Below, piece by piece: positions 40,469 to 49,283 of a stretch of DNA of 64,000 nucleotides. A program made the translations under genes and the position numbers. Origin of the DNA: CADEDH01 sp039201605 (lineage in GTDB: Bacteria > Actinomycetota > Acidimicrobiia > Acidimicrobiales > SZUA-35); assembly GCA_039201605.1 (NCBI GenBank), contig JBCCRO010000022.1:27581-91580 (forward strand). Reading direction: 5' to 3'. The first letter of the stretch is position 1; each line of letters starts with the position of its first letter. The notes below the pieces were generated by a model. That model ran no database searches. It was not told the origin of the DNA and saw only the letters and a program-made list of their open reading frames with translations.

Positions 40469-41383
40469 TCAGTCGGGTTCGAATTCACGATGCTGCTCCT
40501 CGAGCTCGGCCACCACGGTCGGCAGCGACCGCCGCCATGATGGCAACACGACGCCGAGATCGCGGGCGATGGCCGAGCAGTCGAGCCGCGAGTTCCTGGG
40601 GCGGCGGGCCCGGGTGGGGTACTCGGCCGTCGTCAGGGGGCGGCAGACGCCGCCGAACCCGAGGGCCGAGGCGTCGAAGGCGGCGACGGCCAGCTCGTAC
40701 CAGGAGGCCTCGTCGGGGGCGGCCAGGTGATAGAGTGGCGCCAGGGTGGGGCCGTCCGCAGCCGAGCCGGATCCCGACCCGAGCGCCCGGTCGATCACGG
40801 TGCCGATGGCGACGGCCAGGTCGGCGGCCGCCGTCGGGCAGCCGTGCTGGTCGTCGACCACGCCGATCTCGTCACGCTCACCGGCCAGGCGCAGCCTGGT
40901 GGCCACGAAGTTGGCGCCGAGGGCCCCGTAGAGCCACGACGTCCGCAGCGTCACCGATCGCCGGGCGGTGGCGGCCGCCTCCTCCCCCGCCACCTTCGAC
41001 CGGCCGTAGACCCCCAGCGGGTTGACGGGGTCGGTCTCGACGTAGGGCTCGGGCTTGGCGCCGTCGAACACGTAGTCGGTCGACAGGTGGACGAGGAGGG
41101 CGTCGACGGCGTCGGCCGCCTCGGCCAGGGCGGCGACGGCGGAGGCGTTGAGGGCCATGGCGGCGTCGGGCTCGTCCTCGGCGTCGTCGACCCGGGTGTA
41201 GGCGGCGCAGTTGACGATGACGTCGGGCTCGGCCTCGGCCACGGCGGCGTGGACGGCGGCGGCGTCGGTCAGATCGACCTCCGACCGCGAGGGTGCCACC
41301 AGGCGCACCCCGGCGGCCCACGGCGCCCGCTGGATCTCCTTGCCGACCTGACCGGCGCCCCCCGTCAGCAGAACCGTGGTCAC
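40469..41383 (-). CDS. rmlD: dTDP-4-dehydrorhamnose reductase
   Basis: Last step of dTDP-L-rhamnose synthesis. Rossmann motif LLTGGAGQVG, the catalytic-type YxxxK in GVYGRSKVAGEEA, and PLGVYGRSK typical of RmlD; VIVNCAAYTRVDDAEDEP is diagnostic. Start: GTG 41383, which overlaps the rmlB TGA by 4 bp, giving 304 residues; the frame open to 41437 adds a basic stretch without resemblance. Translational coupling to rmlB is likely. Confidence 0.94.
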   Translation of the reverse strand: MTTVLLTGGAGQVGKEIQRAPWAAGVRLVAPSRSEVDLTDAAAVHAAVAEAEPDVIVNCAAYTRVDDAEDEPDAAMALNASAVAALAEAADAVDALLVHLSTDYVFDGAKPEPYVETDPVNPLGVYGRSKVAGEEAAATARRSVTLRTSWLYGALGANFVATRLRLAGERDEIGVVDDQHGCPTAAADLAVAIGTVIDRALGSGSGSAADGPTLAPLYHLAAPDEASWYELAVAAFDASALGFGGVCRPLTTAEYPTRARRPRNSRLDCSAIARDLGVVLPSWRRSLPTVVAELEEQHREFEPD

Positions 41384-42435
41384 GACGTGCCGCCCAGGCG
41401 ACCGCCGTCGTAACGCTCGCTCAGGAGCGGCCGCCACCAGTCGCCGTTGTCGAGGTACCAGGCCACGGTGCGGGCCAGCCCCTCGGTGAAGGTGAGCGAC
41501 GGCTCCCAGCCGAGCGTTCGGTGGGCCTTCTCCGGGTTGATGGCGTAGCGGTGGTCGTGGCCGGGTCGATCGGTGACGAAAGCGATCAGGCGGCGCCGAG
41601 GGCCCTCGGGCCCGACGCCGACGGCATCGTCGACCAGGTCGCAGATCGTTTCGACCACCTCGAGATTGGTGCGCTCGGCGTCACCCCCGATGGCGTAGGT
41701 CTGGCCCGGATCGCCCTGGGTGGCGGCGGTGACGATGGCCCGGGCGTGATCCTCGACGAACAGCCAGTCCCGCACGTTGTCGCCGGTGCCGTATACCGGG
41801 AGCGGCTCGCCGGCCAGGGCCTTGATGATCATCAGCGGGATCAGCTTCTCGGGGAACTGGTAGGGCCCGTAGTTGTTTGAGCAGTTGGTGATGATCGTGG
41901 CCAGGTCGTAGGTGTGATGCCAGGCCCGCACCAGGTGATCCGACGCCGCCTTCGACGCCGAGTACGGCGAGCGGGGGTCGTACGGGGTGGTCTCGTCGAA
42001 CGGGGCGTCGTCGGCCCCGAGCGAACCGAACACCTCGTCGGTCGACACGTGGAGCACCCGCACGTCGTCGGTGCCGGTGGCCCGGGCCGCCTGCAACACC
42101 TCGTAGGTGCCGACGACGTTGGTGGCGACGAAGGCGCCGGGTCCGTCGATCGATCGGTCGACGTGGGACTCGGCCGCCAGGTGGATCACCACCTCCGGCC
42201 GGAACCCGTCCAACGCCTTGCGCAGGGCGTCGCCGTCGGTAATGTCGACAGCGACATGGCGGTAGCGGGCCGGGGCGTGGGCGGTTGCCACGGCGACGGC
42301 GTCGGCCACCGACGTGCGGGTCGCGGCATAGGTCTCGGCGTCGACGTTGAGGATCTCGTGGTCGCTGTCGGCCAGGAGATGACGGACGACGGCCGAGCCG
42401 ATGAAGCCCAGACCGCCGGTGACGACCACCCTCAT
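41380..42435 (-). CDS. rmlB: dTDP-glucose 4,6-dehydratase
   Basis: Second step of dTDP-L-rhamnose synthesis. Signatures: MRVVVTGGLGFIGSAVVRHL (cofactor), HLAAESHVDRSI, HVSTDEVFGSL, YSASKAASDHLVRAW (YxxxK) and ITNCSNNYGPYQFPEKLIPL. Length 351 residues, normal. ATG 42435 overlaps the rmlC TGA (ATGA), and its own TGA overlaps rmlD. Confidence 0.97.
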   Translation of the reverse strand: MRVVVTGGLGFIGSAVVRHLLADSDHEILNVDAETYAATRTSVADAVAVATAHAPARYRHVAVDITDGDALRKALDGFRPEVVIHLAAESHVDRSIDGPGAFVATNVVGTYEVLQAARATGTDDVRVLHVSTDEVFGSLGADDAPFDETTPYDPRSPYSASKAASDHLVRAWHHTYDLATIITNCSNNYGPYQFPEKLIPLMIIKALAGEPLPVYGTGDNVRDWLFVEDHARAIVTAATQGDPGQTYAIGGDAERTNLEVVETICDLVDDAVGVGPEGPRRRLIAFVTDRPGHDHRYAINPEKAHRTLGWEPSLTFTEGLARTVAWYLDNGDWWRPLLSERYDGGRLGGTS

Positions 42436-43046
42436 CGGCCCACCCCCGCCTCGGTGGCGGTCGCGGCGCCGTCGGTCGAGGCTGCGGTTGCGGCATCGAT
42501 CTCGGCCAGGATCGTGGCCAGATCGGAGCCGGCGGCGTCCTTGGCCGACAGCACGGGCTGGGTCATCCCCGCCGGCCAGGCGATGCCGAGCGTCGGGTCG
42601 TCCCAGGCCAGCGAGCGCTCGTGCTCGGGGGCGTAGGCGGCGTCGACCTTGTAGAACACCTCGGTGTCGGGCTCGAGGGTGCAGAAGGCATGGCCGAACC
42701 CGGCCGGCACCCAGAGCTGCTCACCGGTCCCGGCGGCGAGCTCGACGGCGGCGTGCTCGCCCCGGGTGGGCGAACCGGGGCGCAGATCGACGACCACATC
42801 GAGAATCCGACCCCGCAGCACCCGGACGAGCTTGCCCTGGGCGTAGGGCGGCAGCTGCAGGTGGATGCCCCGCAGGGTGTGGACAGGGGCCGAGATGGAG
42901 TGGTTGTCCTGGACGAACGGCTTGGCCAGCCCGAGGGCCTCGGCCTGCGACCGTTCGTAGGTCACGCTGAAGGAGCCCCGATCATCGCCGAACGAGGGCG
43001 TGGTCAGCACGAAGGCGCCGTTCAGCACCGGCGTCGTCTCCTTCAC
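42432..43046 (-). CDS. rmlC: dTDP-4-dehydrorhamnose 3,5-epimerase
   Basis: Third step of dTDP-L-rhamnose synthesis; cupin-fold epimerase. Diagnostic blocks are DDRGSFSVTYERSQAEALGL, FVQDNHSISAPVHTLRGIHLQ (catalytic His) and VLRGRILDVVVDLRPGSP, with VPAGFGHAFCTLEPDTEVFYK. 204 residues. GTG 43046 has GAGGGG about eight bases upstream. It is the first gene of the rmlC-B-D-A operon. Rhamnose could feed arabinogalactan-type wall linkers or exopolysaccharide. Confidence 0.96.
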   Translation of the reverse strand: MKETTPVLNGAFVLTTPSFGDDRGSFSVTYERSQAEALGLAKPFVQDNHSISAPVHTLRGIHLQLPPYAQGKLVRVLRGRILDVVVDLRPGSPTRGEHAAVELAAGTGEQLWVPAGFGHAFCTLEPDTEVFYKVDAAYAPEHERSLAWDDPTLGIAWPAGMTQPVLSAKDAAGSDLATILAEIDAATAASTDGAATATEAGVGR

Positions 43047-43171
43047 AGGACGTCCCCTCTACGGTTCGGCGGAAGGCCTCATCCTAGGTCTCACGCCGGC
43101 CCGAACGGACCAGGCAGTCCTGCTCGCCCGGGGACGACCGCTGGTGCCCCGGGCGACGACCAAGACGGCGG

Positions 43172-43795
43172 CTATGAACGCGGCCCGATCTCGAAGGTGC
43201 ACACCAGATCGTTCTGCCATCCGAGCTCGATCGTCCGTTCGTCCGAGCCGTCGAAGGTGATCGTCCCGGAGGTGAAGGTGTCGCCGTTGACGACGTTGAC
43301 CGAGTCGAACTGGTAGTCGGTGATCCGGGATGAACCGATGAACTCCTCGAAGTCGGAGCTCGCCACCCCGCAACCGGGCTCGACCAGGGTCTGCAGCTCG
43401 GCGTAGTCACGCTCGGCCCAGGCGGCGGCGAAGTCGTTGGACCGGTTGATCTCCCCCACGGCCTGGAACACGAAATAGCCGACGCACGCACCGAGGACGA
43501 GCACGAGGCCACCACCCATCAGGAGGAAGAGGAGCCAGGTGGGGACGCGCTTCTTCTTCGGGGGTTCGGTGCCGTAGGGGGCGGATTGGCCCGGCGGCTG
43601 GAACCCTGGCTGTTGGTAACCGGGTTGTTGGTAGCCGGGTTGTTGGTAACCGGGCTGCTGGTAGCCGGGCTGTGGGTACTGCGGTGGCGGCTGGCCCGGC
43701 TGTTGGTACTGCGGTGGCTGGGAGTGCGGGGGTGGCGACTGTGGCGGCTGATACCGCGGCCCGTCGCCCGGTTGGGGTGGTATGCCGTCCTGCAT
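43172..43795 (-). CDS. Single-pass membrane protein with PGYQQ repeats
   Basis: 207 residues from ATG 43795 (TTG 43804 is possible). The cytoplasmic N-terminus is Pro/Gln/Tyr-rich with four PGYQQ pentads coded by 15-bp DNA repeats (about 43610-43680), followed by PKKKR, one membrane helix (LLFLLMGGGLVLVLGACVGYFVF) and an outer DUF4878-like domain with a Cys pair (EPGCGVASS, DLVCTFEIG). The layout is common in actinobacterial envelope proteins of unknown role. Located between rmlC and murF on the same strand. Confidence 0.8.
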   Translation of the reverse strand: MQDGIPPQPGDGPRYQPPQSPPPHSQPPQYQQPGQPPPQYPQPGYQQPGYQQPGYQQPGYQQPGFQPPGQSAPYGTEPPKKKRVPTWLLFLLMGGGLVLVLGACVGYFVFQAVGEINRSNDFAAAWAERDYAELQTLVEPGCGVASSDFEEFIGSSRITDYQFDSVNVVNGDTFTSGTITFDGSDERTIELGWQNDLVCTFEIGPRS

Positions 43796-43828
43796 GGTCG
43801 GCAACCTAGGAGGCGCCGGCGGCCGTGG

Positions 43829-45151
43829 TCAACCGTCGCCGAGCAGCGCGTCGGCAACCGCTTCGAGCCCGGCGGCCCGCGAGCCCTTGACCAGCACGGC
43901 CGTGTCACCGCCGATCTCGCCGATGACGGCCAGGGGATCGTCGACCGGCTCGATGCCGTACAGGTCGGTGCCGACGGCGACCAGCTCGGCCCCGACCGAG
44001 CGAACGTAGTCGGCGATGGCGAGGTGGTCGGCGCCCTCGTCGGCGCCCAGCTCGGCCATGTAGCCCACCACCGCCACCTTGCGGGGCCGGGCGAGCGAGG
44101 CGAGCGAATCGAGGGCGCCCTTCATCGAGGTGGGGTTGGCGTTGTAGGCGTCGTTGATGAGGAGGCCGCCCCCAGGAGTGCGGTGCACCTCCATCCGCCA
44201 CGGCGAGGGCGTGGAGGCGGCGATCCCCTCCTCCACCTGGGCCACCGAGGCCCCGAGCCACAGGGCGGTGCCGACGGCGGCGGCCACGTTGGTGGCCATG
44301 TGGGCGCCCCGGGTGGTGGGGCGGGCCGACACCGGGCCCCACGGGGTCTCCAGGGTGAACGTGCCTCGCAGCTCGTCGTCGAGCTCGACGGCGACGACCC
44401 GGACCGCGGCCCCCGGGTCGGTCCCGAAGGTGAGCACCTCGGCCTCGGTGCGGTCGGCCATCGCCGCCGTCCACGGGTTGTCGGCGTTGAGCACGGCCAG
44501 GCCGTCGGTGGGGAGGGCCTCCGCCAGCTCGCCCTTGGCCACGGCGATGTTGTCGATCGAGCCGAACTCCCCGGTGTGGGCCCCGGCCACGATGGTGACG
44601 ATCCCGACCGTGGGGGCGGCGATCTCGCACAGCATGGCGATGTGGCCGATGCCCCGGGCGCCCATCTCGATCACCGAGACGTCGGTGTCGTCCGGGGTGT
44701 CGAGCAGGGTGAGCGGTACCCCGATCTCGTTGTTGAACGAGCCGACGGCGGCGTGGGAGGCGAAAGCGGCCCCCAGCGCCCCGGAGAGGAGATCCTTGGT
44801 CGACGTCTTGCCCACCGATCCGGTGATGGCGGCCACCGGGCCGCTCAGGCGGGCCCGAGCGGCCCGGCCCAGGGCGACGAGGGCGTCCATCGTGTCGTCG
44901 ACGACCCCGGCGGTGATGCCGGGCGCCGGCGCCTCCCCGGCCCGATGCGACAGGTACACGGTGGCGCCGTTGGCCACGGCGCCGTCGATGAAGTCGTGAC
45001 CGTCGCGTTCGGCCACGAGGGGGACGAACAGCTGCCCGCGGGTGACCGTCCGGCTGTCCTGGTTGGCGCCGTCGACGGTGGCGTCGGGGCCGACCACCCG
45101 GCCTCCGGTGGCGGCGGCGATCTCCGATGCGGTGAGCTTCACCAGCGTCAC
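43829..45151 (-). CDS. murF: UDP-N-acetylmuramoyl-tripeptide--D-alanyl-D-alanine ligase
   Basis: Adds D-Ala-D-Ala to UDP-MurNAc-tripeptide in peptidoglycan synthesis. Seen: N-terminal ITASEIA-type domain (LTASEIAAATGG), ATP loop VAAITGSVGKTSTKDLL, the carbamylated-Lys region NNEIGVPLTLL, VIEMGARGIGHI and LINDAYNANPTSMKGAL. Start: GTG 45151 (VTLVKLT) is preferred; GTG 45142 is close behind and the frame to 45196 has no resemblance. About 440 residues. Its product partner Ddl is encoded divergently 102 bp away, which suggests shared control. Confidence 0.95.
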   Translation of the reverse strand: MTLVKLTASEIAAATGGRVVGPDATVDGANQDSRTVTRGQLFVPLVAERDGHDFIDGAVANGATVYLSHRAGEAPAPGITAGVVDDTMDALVALGRAARARLSGPVAAITGSVGKTSTKDLLSGALGAAFASHAAVGSFNNEIGVPLTLLDTPDDTDVSVIEMGARGIGHIAMLCEIAAPTVGIVTIVAGAHTGEFGSIDNIAVAKGELAEALPTDGLAVLNADNPWTAAMADRTEAEVLTFGTDPGAAVRVVAVELDDELRGTFTLETPWGPVSARPTTRGAHMATNVAAAVGTALWLGASVAQVEEGIAASTPSPWRMEVHRTPGGGLLINDAYNANPTSMKGALDSLASLARPRKVAVVGYMAELGADEGADHLAIADYVRSVGAELVAVGTDLYGIEPVDDPLAVIGEIGGDTAVLVKGSRAAGLEAVADALLGDG

Positions 45152-45253
45152 GCTACCCAACCGGCCCCGTCGACCTACGGGGAGCTGCGCGGACAAGGTT
45201 GATCTCCCAAGCGACGGACCGGGGGTGAGGGGCGCGAGCTAGCGTTGTCCGCC

Positions 45254-46300
45254 ATGGCCGACAACGCACCCACCCGCCTCCTCGTCCTCTTCGGGGGCCA
45301 GTCGGCCGAGCACGACGTGTCGTGTGTGACGGCCAAGCACGTGCTCGATGCCGCCCGATCCGACCGCTACGAGATCGTCCCCATCGGCATCGGTCGCGAC
45401 GGTCGGTGGGCCAAGGCCGACGTGTCGTCCGACGCCGAGGCCCTCGACCCGAGCGGCGAGCCGGTCGACCCCTTCACCCTCCTGTCGGAGGCGGCGGCCG
45501 ACGGCGGGGCCGTCCTGCCGCTGCTGCACGGCCCGATGGGCGAGGACGGCACCGTACAGGGCCTGTGCGAGCTGGCCGGGGTGCCCTACGCCGGGGCCGG
45601 CGTGCTGGGCAGCGCGCTGGCCATGGACAAGATCGCGGCCAAGACCACCTTCGACGCCAGCGGGGTGGCCCAGGGCCGGTGGTTCGGCTGCCACATCGAC
45701 GAGATCACCGACACCACGGCGGCCGAGATGCTGGGGCGCTTCGGCACCCCGATCTTCGTCAAACCGGCCAACATGGGCTCGTCGGTCGGCGTCAGCCGGG
45801 CCGACACCCTGGAGGAGGCCCAGGCCGCCATCGAGCTGGCCGCCTCCTACGACCAGTGGCTGGTGATCGAGGAGGCCATCAACGGCCGCGAGATCGAGAT
45901 CAGCGTGCTCGGCAACCGGGAACCACGGACCTCGCTGCCGGGCGAGATCGTGGCCGGAGCCGAGTTCTACACCTACGAGGACAAGTACCACGACGGGGTG
46001 GCGAAGCTGCTGATCCCGGCCCCCCTGACCGACGACGAGATCGCCACGATGCAGGCCCTGGCCATCAAGGCCTATCGGGCACTGCGGGGCGAGGGTCTGG
46101 CCCGGGTCGACTTCTTCTACGAGAAGGAGGGCCGGGGCTGGTTGGTCAACGAGATCAACACCATGCCCGGCTTCACGCCGATCTCGATGTACCCCAAGAT
46201 GTGGCAGGCCTCGGGCTTGGAGTACCCCGACCTGATCGACGAGCTCGTGACACTGGCCTATGACCGCCACCGGCGACGGGTCCGCAACACCGCCCGCTGA
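45254..46300 (+). CDS. ddl: D-alanine--D-alanine ligase
   Basis: ATP-grasp ligase making the D-Ala-D-Ala used by MurF. Motifs: LFGGQSAEHDVSCVTAKHVL, PLLHGPMGEDGTVQGL, YAGAGVLGSALAMDK, KPANMGSSVGVSRA, EDKYHDGVAKLLIPA and WLVNEINTMPGFTPISMYP. All match Ddl of the VanA-like/type-A group in length (348 residues). ATG 45254 is the family start; an in-frame start three codons upstream (45245) has no better support. The next gene overlaps its 3' end by 41 bp. Confidence 0.96.
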   Translation: MADNAPTRLLVLFGGQSAEHDVSCVTAKHVLDAARSDRYEIVPIGIGRDGRWAKADVSSDAEALDPSGEPVDPFTLLSEAAADGGAVLPLLHGPMGEDGTVQGLCELAGVPYAGAGVLGSALAMDKIAAKTTFDASGVAQGRWFGCHIDEITDTTAAEMLGRFGTPIFVKPANMGSSVGVSRADTLEEAQAAIELAASYDQWLVIEEAINGREIEISVLGNREPRTSLPGEIVAGAEFYTYEDKYHDGVAKLLIPAPLTDDEIATMQALAIKAYRALRGEGLARVDFFYEKEGRGWLVNEINTMPGFTPISMYPKMWQASGLEYPDLIDELVTLAYDRHRRRVRNTAR

Positions 46301-46682
46301 GGATGCCGCCCCGGCCGGGCGGCATCCGGTCGACTGGGCCGGGCTGGTGGTGCTCCTCGGGGCCGCCGCTCTCCTCGGCGTGTGGTTGTTGGCGAGCGTC
46401 GTGTCCTACCTCGCCGATCGAAACCTCCGCACCGTGACCGAGGCCGGGTGCGCCCGAGCGTGGGATGCACAGCCACCCAACGGAGCCCCGGCCGACGCCT
46501 CCGACGTCACGATGCTCGTCGTGGTGCCCGACACCCTCTGGGAGGACGTACGGCCCTCCTGCCTGGCGACGTGGTCCGATCCCGACGGGGGCGACCGCGC
46601 CGCCGAGCGACCTCACCCTGCGCTCGACGGGGTGTGGGTGGTCGCCGACGGCGACGGTCGACCGCCGAGAGCGTCCGGGTGA
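46260..46682 (+). CDS. Small single-pass membrane protein (hypothetical)
   Basis: A 140-residue frame whose ATG lies 41 bp inside the end of ddl. One membrane helix (WAGLVVLLGAAALLGVWLLASVV, about 26-48) follows an Ala/Pro-rich N-terminus. The outer part has two Cys and ends in GVWVVADGDG. No family recognised and no ribosome site is visible at this start, so the start could be further in. Codon pattern and helix make it more likely real than not. Confidence 0.6.
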   Translation: MTATGDGSATPPAEDAAPAGRHPVDWAGLVVLLGAAALLGVWLLASVVSYLADRNLRTVTEAGCARAWDAQPPNGAPADASDVTMLVVVPDTLWEDVRPSCLATWSDPDGGDRAAERPHPALDGVWVVADGDGRPPRASG

Positions 46683-46740
46683 CAAGAACCCAGCGGTTCG
46701 GGTAGCGAGTCGGGGTCGACGCCCTCCAGACTCGTGGGCT

Positions 46741-48459
46741 GTGTCTCGCGCCGGCGCCTCCTCCCTCAACCCCGTCGGGGCCTCCCCCGGGGCCCGCAAC
46801 GGGCCGCCCTCGCGCCGGTCTCGTCAAACGCTGCGGCTCCGGCGCTGGCAGCGTCGGGCCCTCGACGCCTTCAACGAATCCGAGCGGTCGGACTTCCTGG
46901 CCGTGGCCACCCCCGGGGCAGGCAAGACCACCTTCGCCCTCACCGCCGCCCGCCTGACCCTTCCCAAGATCGGGGGTCGGCTGATCGTGGTGGCCCCAAC
47001 CCGCCACCTGAAGCTGCAGTGGGCCTCGGCGGCGGAGAACTTCGGCCTCCACCTCGACACCGACTGGTCGCCCACCGAAGCCCTGGCCCCCGACGTGCAC
47101 GGTCTGGTCACCACCTATCAGCAGGTGGCGACCTCGTCCCTGGAGCTGTCCGGCGTGGCCAACGGCGGGATGGTCATTCTCGACGAGGTCCACCACGCCG
47201 GCGACGAGCTGGCCTGGGGCGACGGTGTGGTCACCGCCTTCGGGCCCGCCGCCCGCCGCCTGGCCCTGTCGGGCACCCCGTTCCGGTCCGACACCGCCGC
47301 CATCCCCTTCCTCCGCTACGTGGGCGAGCAGGTCGAGCCCGACATCGAATACGGCTACGGCGAGGCCCTCGGCGACGGCGGCGTGGTGCGCCCCGTCTAC
47401 TTCCCCCGGTTCGGCGGCCACATGGAGTGGACGGCCCCCGACGGCTCCGAGGTGTCGGCCACCTTCGACGACGCCCTCCCCCGGTCGCTGGCCAACCAGC
47501 GACTCCGAGCCGCCCTCAGCCTCGACGGCGAGTGGCTGCCCCAGGTGTTGAGCCACGCCCACCGGCAGCTGCTGGAGATCCGCAACCACCAACCCGACGC
47601 CGGCGGGCTCGTCATCGCCACCGACCAGGAGCACGCCCACGCCATCGCCCGCCTCCTGCGGGACCGGTTCCGGGTGCTGGCCACCGTGGCCCTCAGCGAG
47701 GACAGCGACGCCTCGGCCAAGATCGGCCGCTTCGCCACCAACAACGACCCCTGGATCGTGGCCGTCCGCATGGTGTCGGAGGGGGTCGATATCCCCCGGC
47801 TGCGGGTCGGCGTGCACGCCACCACCACCACGACCGAGCTGTTCTTCCGCCAGGCCGTGGGTCGCATCGTGCGCCACACCGGCGGCCGATCACGGGCCTA
47901 CATGTTCGTGCCCGACGACCCCCGCCTCCGCCACTACGCCAACTCGATCGCCGAGTCCCGCCGTCACCGGCTCAAGCATCACGCCGAGGAGGAGCGCAAG
48001 CGGGAGGCGGCGGAGCGACCCGACGAGGGTGATCAGATGTCGCTGTTCGCCGTCCACTCCGCCACGTTGACCGAGGCGGCCGACGCCGAGATCGACGACA
48101 TCCTGGCCGAGGTCGACGAGCCCGACCTCCCGACCGACCCCGCCGAGGCGGGGGCCGGCGGCGTCAACCTCGAACCCAATCTCCTCATCGACCTCGACCA
48201 GCTCCCGCCGGTGGCCACCGCCGCCGGAGTCCGCGTGAGCGGGGGCCGGGCCGAGCGGGAGCGGCAGCGCAGTATCAACACCCGCTGGGTGCGCGACATC
48301 GCCTCGCTCACCGGCCAGAGTCACGCCCAGATCAACGCCGAGCTCAACCGACTGTCTGGCGTGGCCAAGGTGTCCCAGGCCACCGTGCAGCAGCTGGAGC
48401 GGCGGGCCGAGGCGGCCGCCCAGTGGTACGACCGGGAACGGCGCCGCCGCCGGATCTGA
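46741..48459 (+). CDS. Superfamily 2 DEAD/DEAH-type helicase
   Basis: A 572-residue helicase. Motifs in order: RRWQRRALDAF (Q-like), Walker A ATPGAGKTTFAL, Ia VVAPTRHLKLQW, II ILDEVHHAG (DEVH), III LALSGTPFR, V GVDIPRLRVGVHAT and VI FFRQAVGRIVRHT. The C-terminal about 100 residues are helical and basic and end in Arg-rich sequence. The order fits type III restriction/RecQ-like SF2 proteins, but no nuclease or methylase partner is next to it. GTG 46741 is the only sensible start; no ribosome site. A role in DNA or RNA unwinding is certain at family level only. Confidence 0.88.
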   Translation: MSRAGASSLNPVGASPGARNGPPSRRSRQTLRLRRWQRRALDAFNESERSDFLAVATPGAGKTTFALTAARLTLPKIGGRLIVVAPTRHLKLQWASAAENFGLHLDTDWSPTEALAPDVHGLVTTYQQVATSSLELSGVANGGMVILDEVHHAGDELAWGDGVVTAFGPAARRLALSGTPFRSDTAAIPFLRYVGEQVEPDIEYGYGEALGDGGVVRPVYFPRFGGHMEWTAPDGSEVSATFDDALPRSLANQRLRAALSLDGEWLPQVLSHAHRQLLEIRNHQPDAGGLVIATDQEHAHAIARLLRDRFRVLATVALSEDSDASAKIGRFATNNDPWIVAVRMVSEGVDIPRLRVGVHATTTTTELFFRQAVGRIVRHTGGRSRAYMFVPDDPRLRHYANSIAESRRHRLKHHAEEERKREAAERPDEGDQMSLFAVHSATLTEAADAEIDDILAEVDEPDLPTDPAEAGAGGVNLEPNLLIDLDQLPPVATAAGVRVSGGRAERERQRSINTRWVRDIASLTGQSHAQINAELNRLSGVAKVSQATVQQLERRAEAAAQWYDRERRRRRI

Positions 48460-48516
48460 ACCGGCGCCACCACGCCGTCAGAGGGTGCACCAGCGGTCGG
48501 GGCACCCGTCGGACGG

Positions 48517-49200
48517 TCAGGGTGTCCGCCCACCGGGCGGGTTTGCGAAGCGGACGAGGCGGTCGCGGTCGAGGAGGGTGATCTGCCGACGGCCGGTCTC
48601 GACCAGTTCCAGCTGGCGGAGCTGACGGAAGGCCAGCACCACGGCATCGCGCGACACCCCGATCCACTCGGCCAAGTCCTGCTGGGTGAGGGTGAGGTCC
48701 AACGACACCGACCCGTCGGCTCCGACCTCGGCCCCGGCCGACAGTTCGACCAGCCGCCCGGCCAGTCGGGTGACGGCGTCGCTGGTCCCGGATTCCAGCC
48801 GCCTGACCGAGGACTCCCGCAGCCGCTCGACCAGCGTGCCGATCACCTGGAGTGCCACCGTGCCCCGATCGGCCAGCAGCCGCACGAAGGCGTCGGCCGG
48901 GATCACGAGGGCCTCGACGGCGGTGAGCGCCGTGGCCGAGGCACCCCGGGGCTGATCGTCGATGGGGCCCGACTCGCCGACGATCGCCCCGGCCCGGCGG
49001 ATCTCGATGAGCACGCTGCGGCCGTCCACCGTGCTGCGGGTGAGCTTCACCTGGCCCCGGAGGACGACCAGGACGTGCGTCGGCCGATCGCCCTCGAGGA
49101 ACAGCGTCTCGCCCCCGCCGTAGGCCCGACGGGCCGCGATCACCTCGACCGCCTGGCGATCGTCAGGGCTGAGGGAGTCCCAGAACACGGCGCCCAGCAT
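48517..49200 (-). CDS. Crp/Fnr family transcriptional regulator
   Basis: 227 residues: cyclic-nucleotide-binding beta-roll (GGGETLFLEGDRPTHVLVVLRGQVKLTR) with a helix hinge, then a Crp helix-turn-helix (LTQQDLAEWIGVSRDAVVLAFRQL). There are no Fnr cysteine ligands at the N-terminus. The sequence PRGASATALT at the phosphate-binding cassette differs from the RSAT of cAMP-binding CRP, so the ligand is uncertain. ATG 49200 is chosen; the frame to 49302 would overlap the divergent gene. An inverted repeat in the gap is a possible binding site. Confidence 0.9.
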   Translation of the reverse strand: MLGAVFWDSLSPDDRQAVEVIAARRAYGGGETLFLEGDRPTHVLVVLRGQVKLTRSTVDGRSVLIEIRRAGAIVGESGPIDDQPRGASATALTAVEALVIPADAFVRLLADRGTVALQVIGTLVERLRESSVRRLESGTSDAVTRLAGRLVELSAGAEVGADGSVSLDLTLTQQDLAEWIGVSRDAVVLAFRQLRQLELVETGRRQITLLDRDRLVRFANPPGGRTP

Positions 49201-49225
49201 GCCATGTCGAAGCTTGATCGTCGCC

Positions 49226-49248
49226 GGTGCACCTCGTCGAACTGCACC
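49226..49248. promoter_or_regulatory. Inverted repeat in the Crp/channel divergent gap
   Basis: GGTGCA (49226-49231) and TGCACC (49243-49248) are perfectly inverted with an 11-bp spacer, 36 bp before the channel ATG. The spacing is longer than a classic CRP site. Candidate operator of the adjacent regulator. Confidence 0.35.
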
Positions 49249-49283
49249 TTGAGTCGGCCCCCGAACGTGCCGAGAACTCAACC

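Noticed and set aside
46465..46740. Upstream extension of the helicase frame to 46465
   Set aside because: Overlaps the small membrane protein gene and has no helicase resemblance; the domain begins after GTG 46741.
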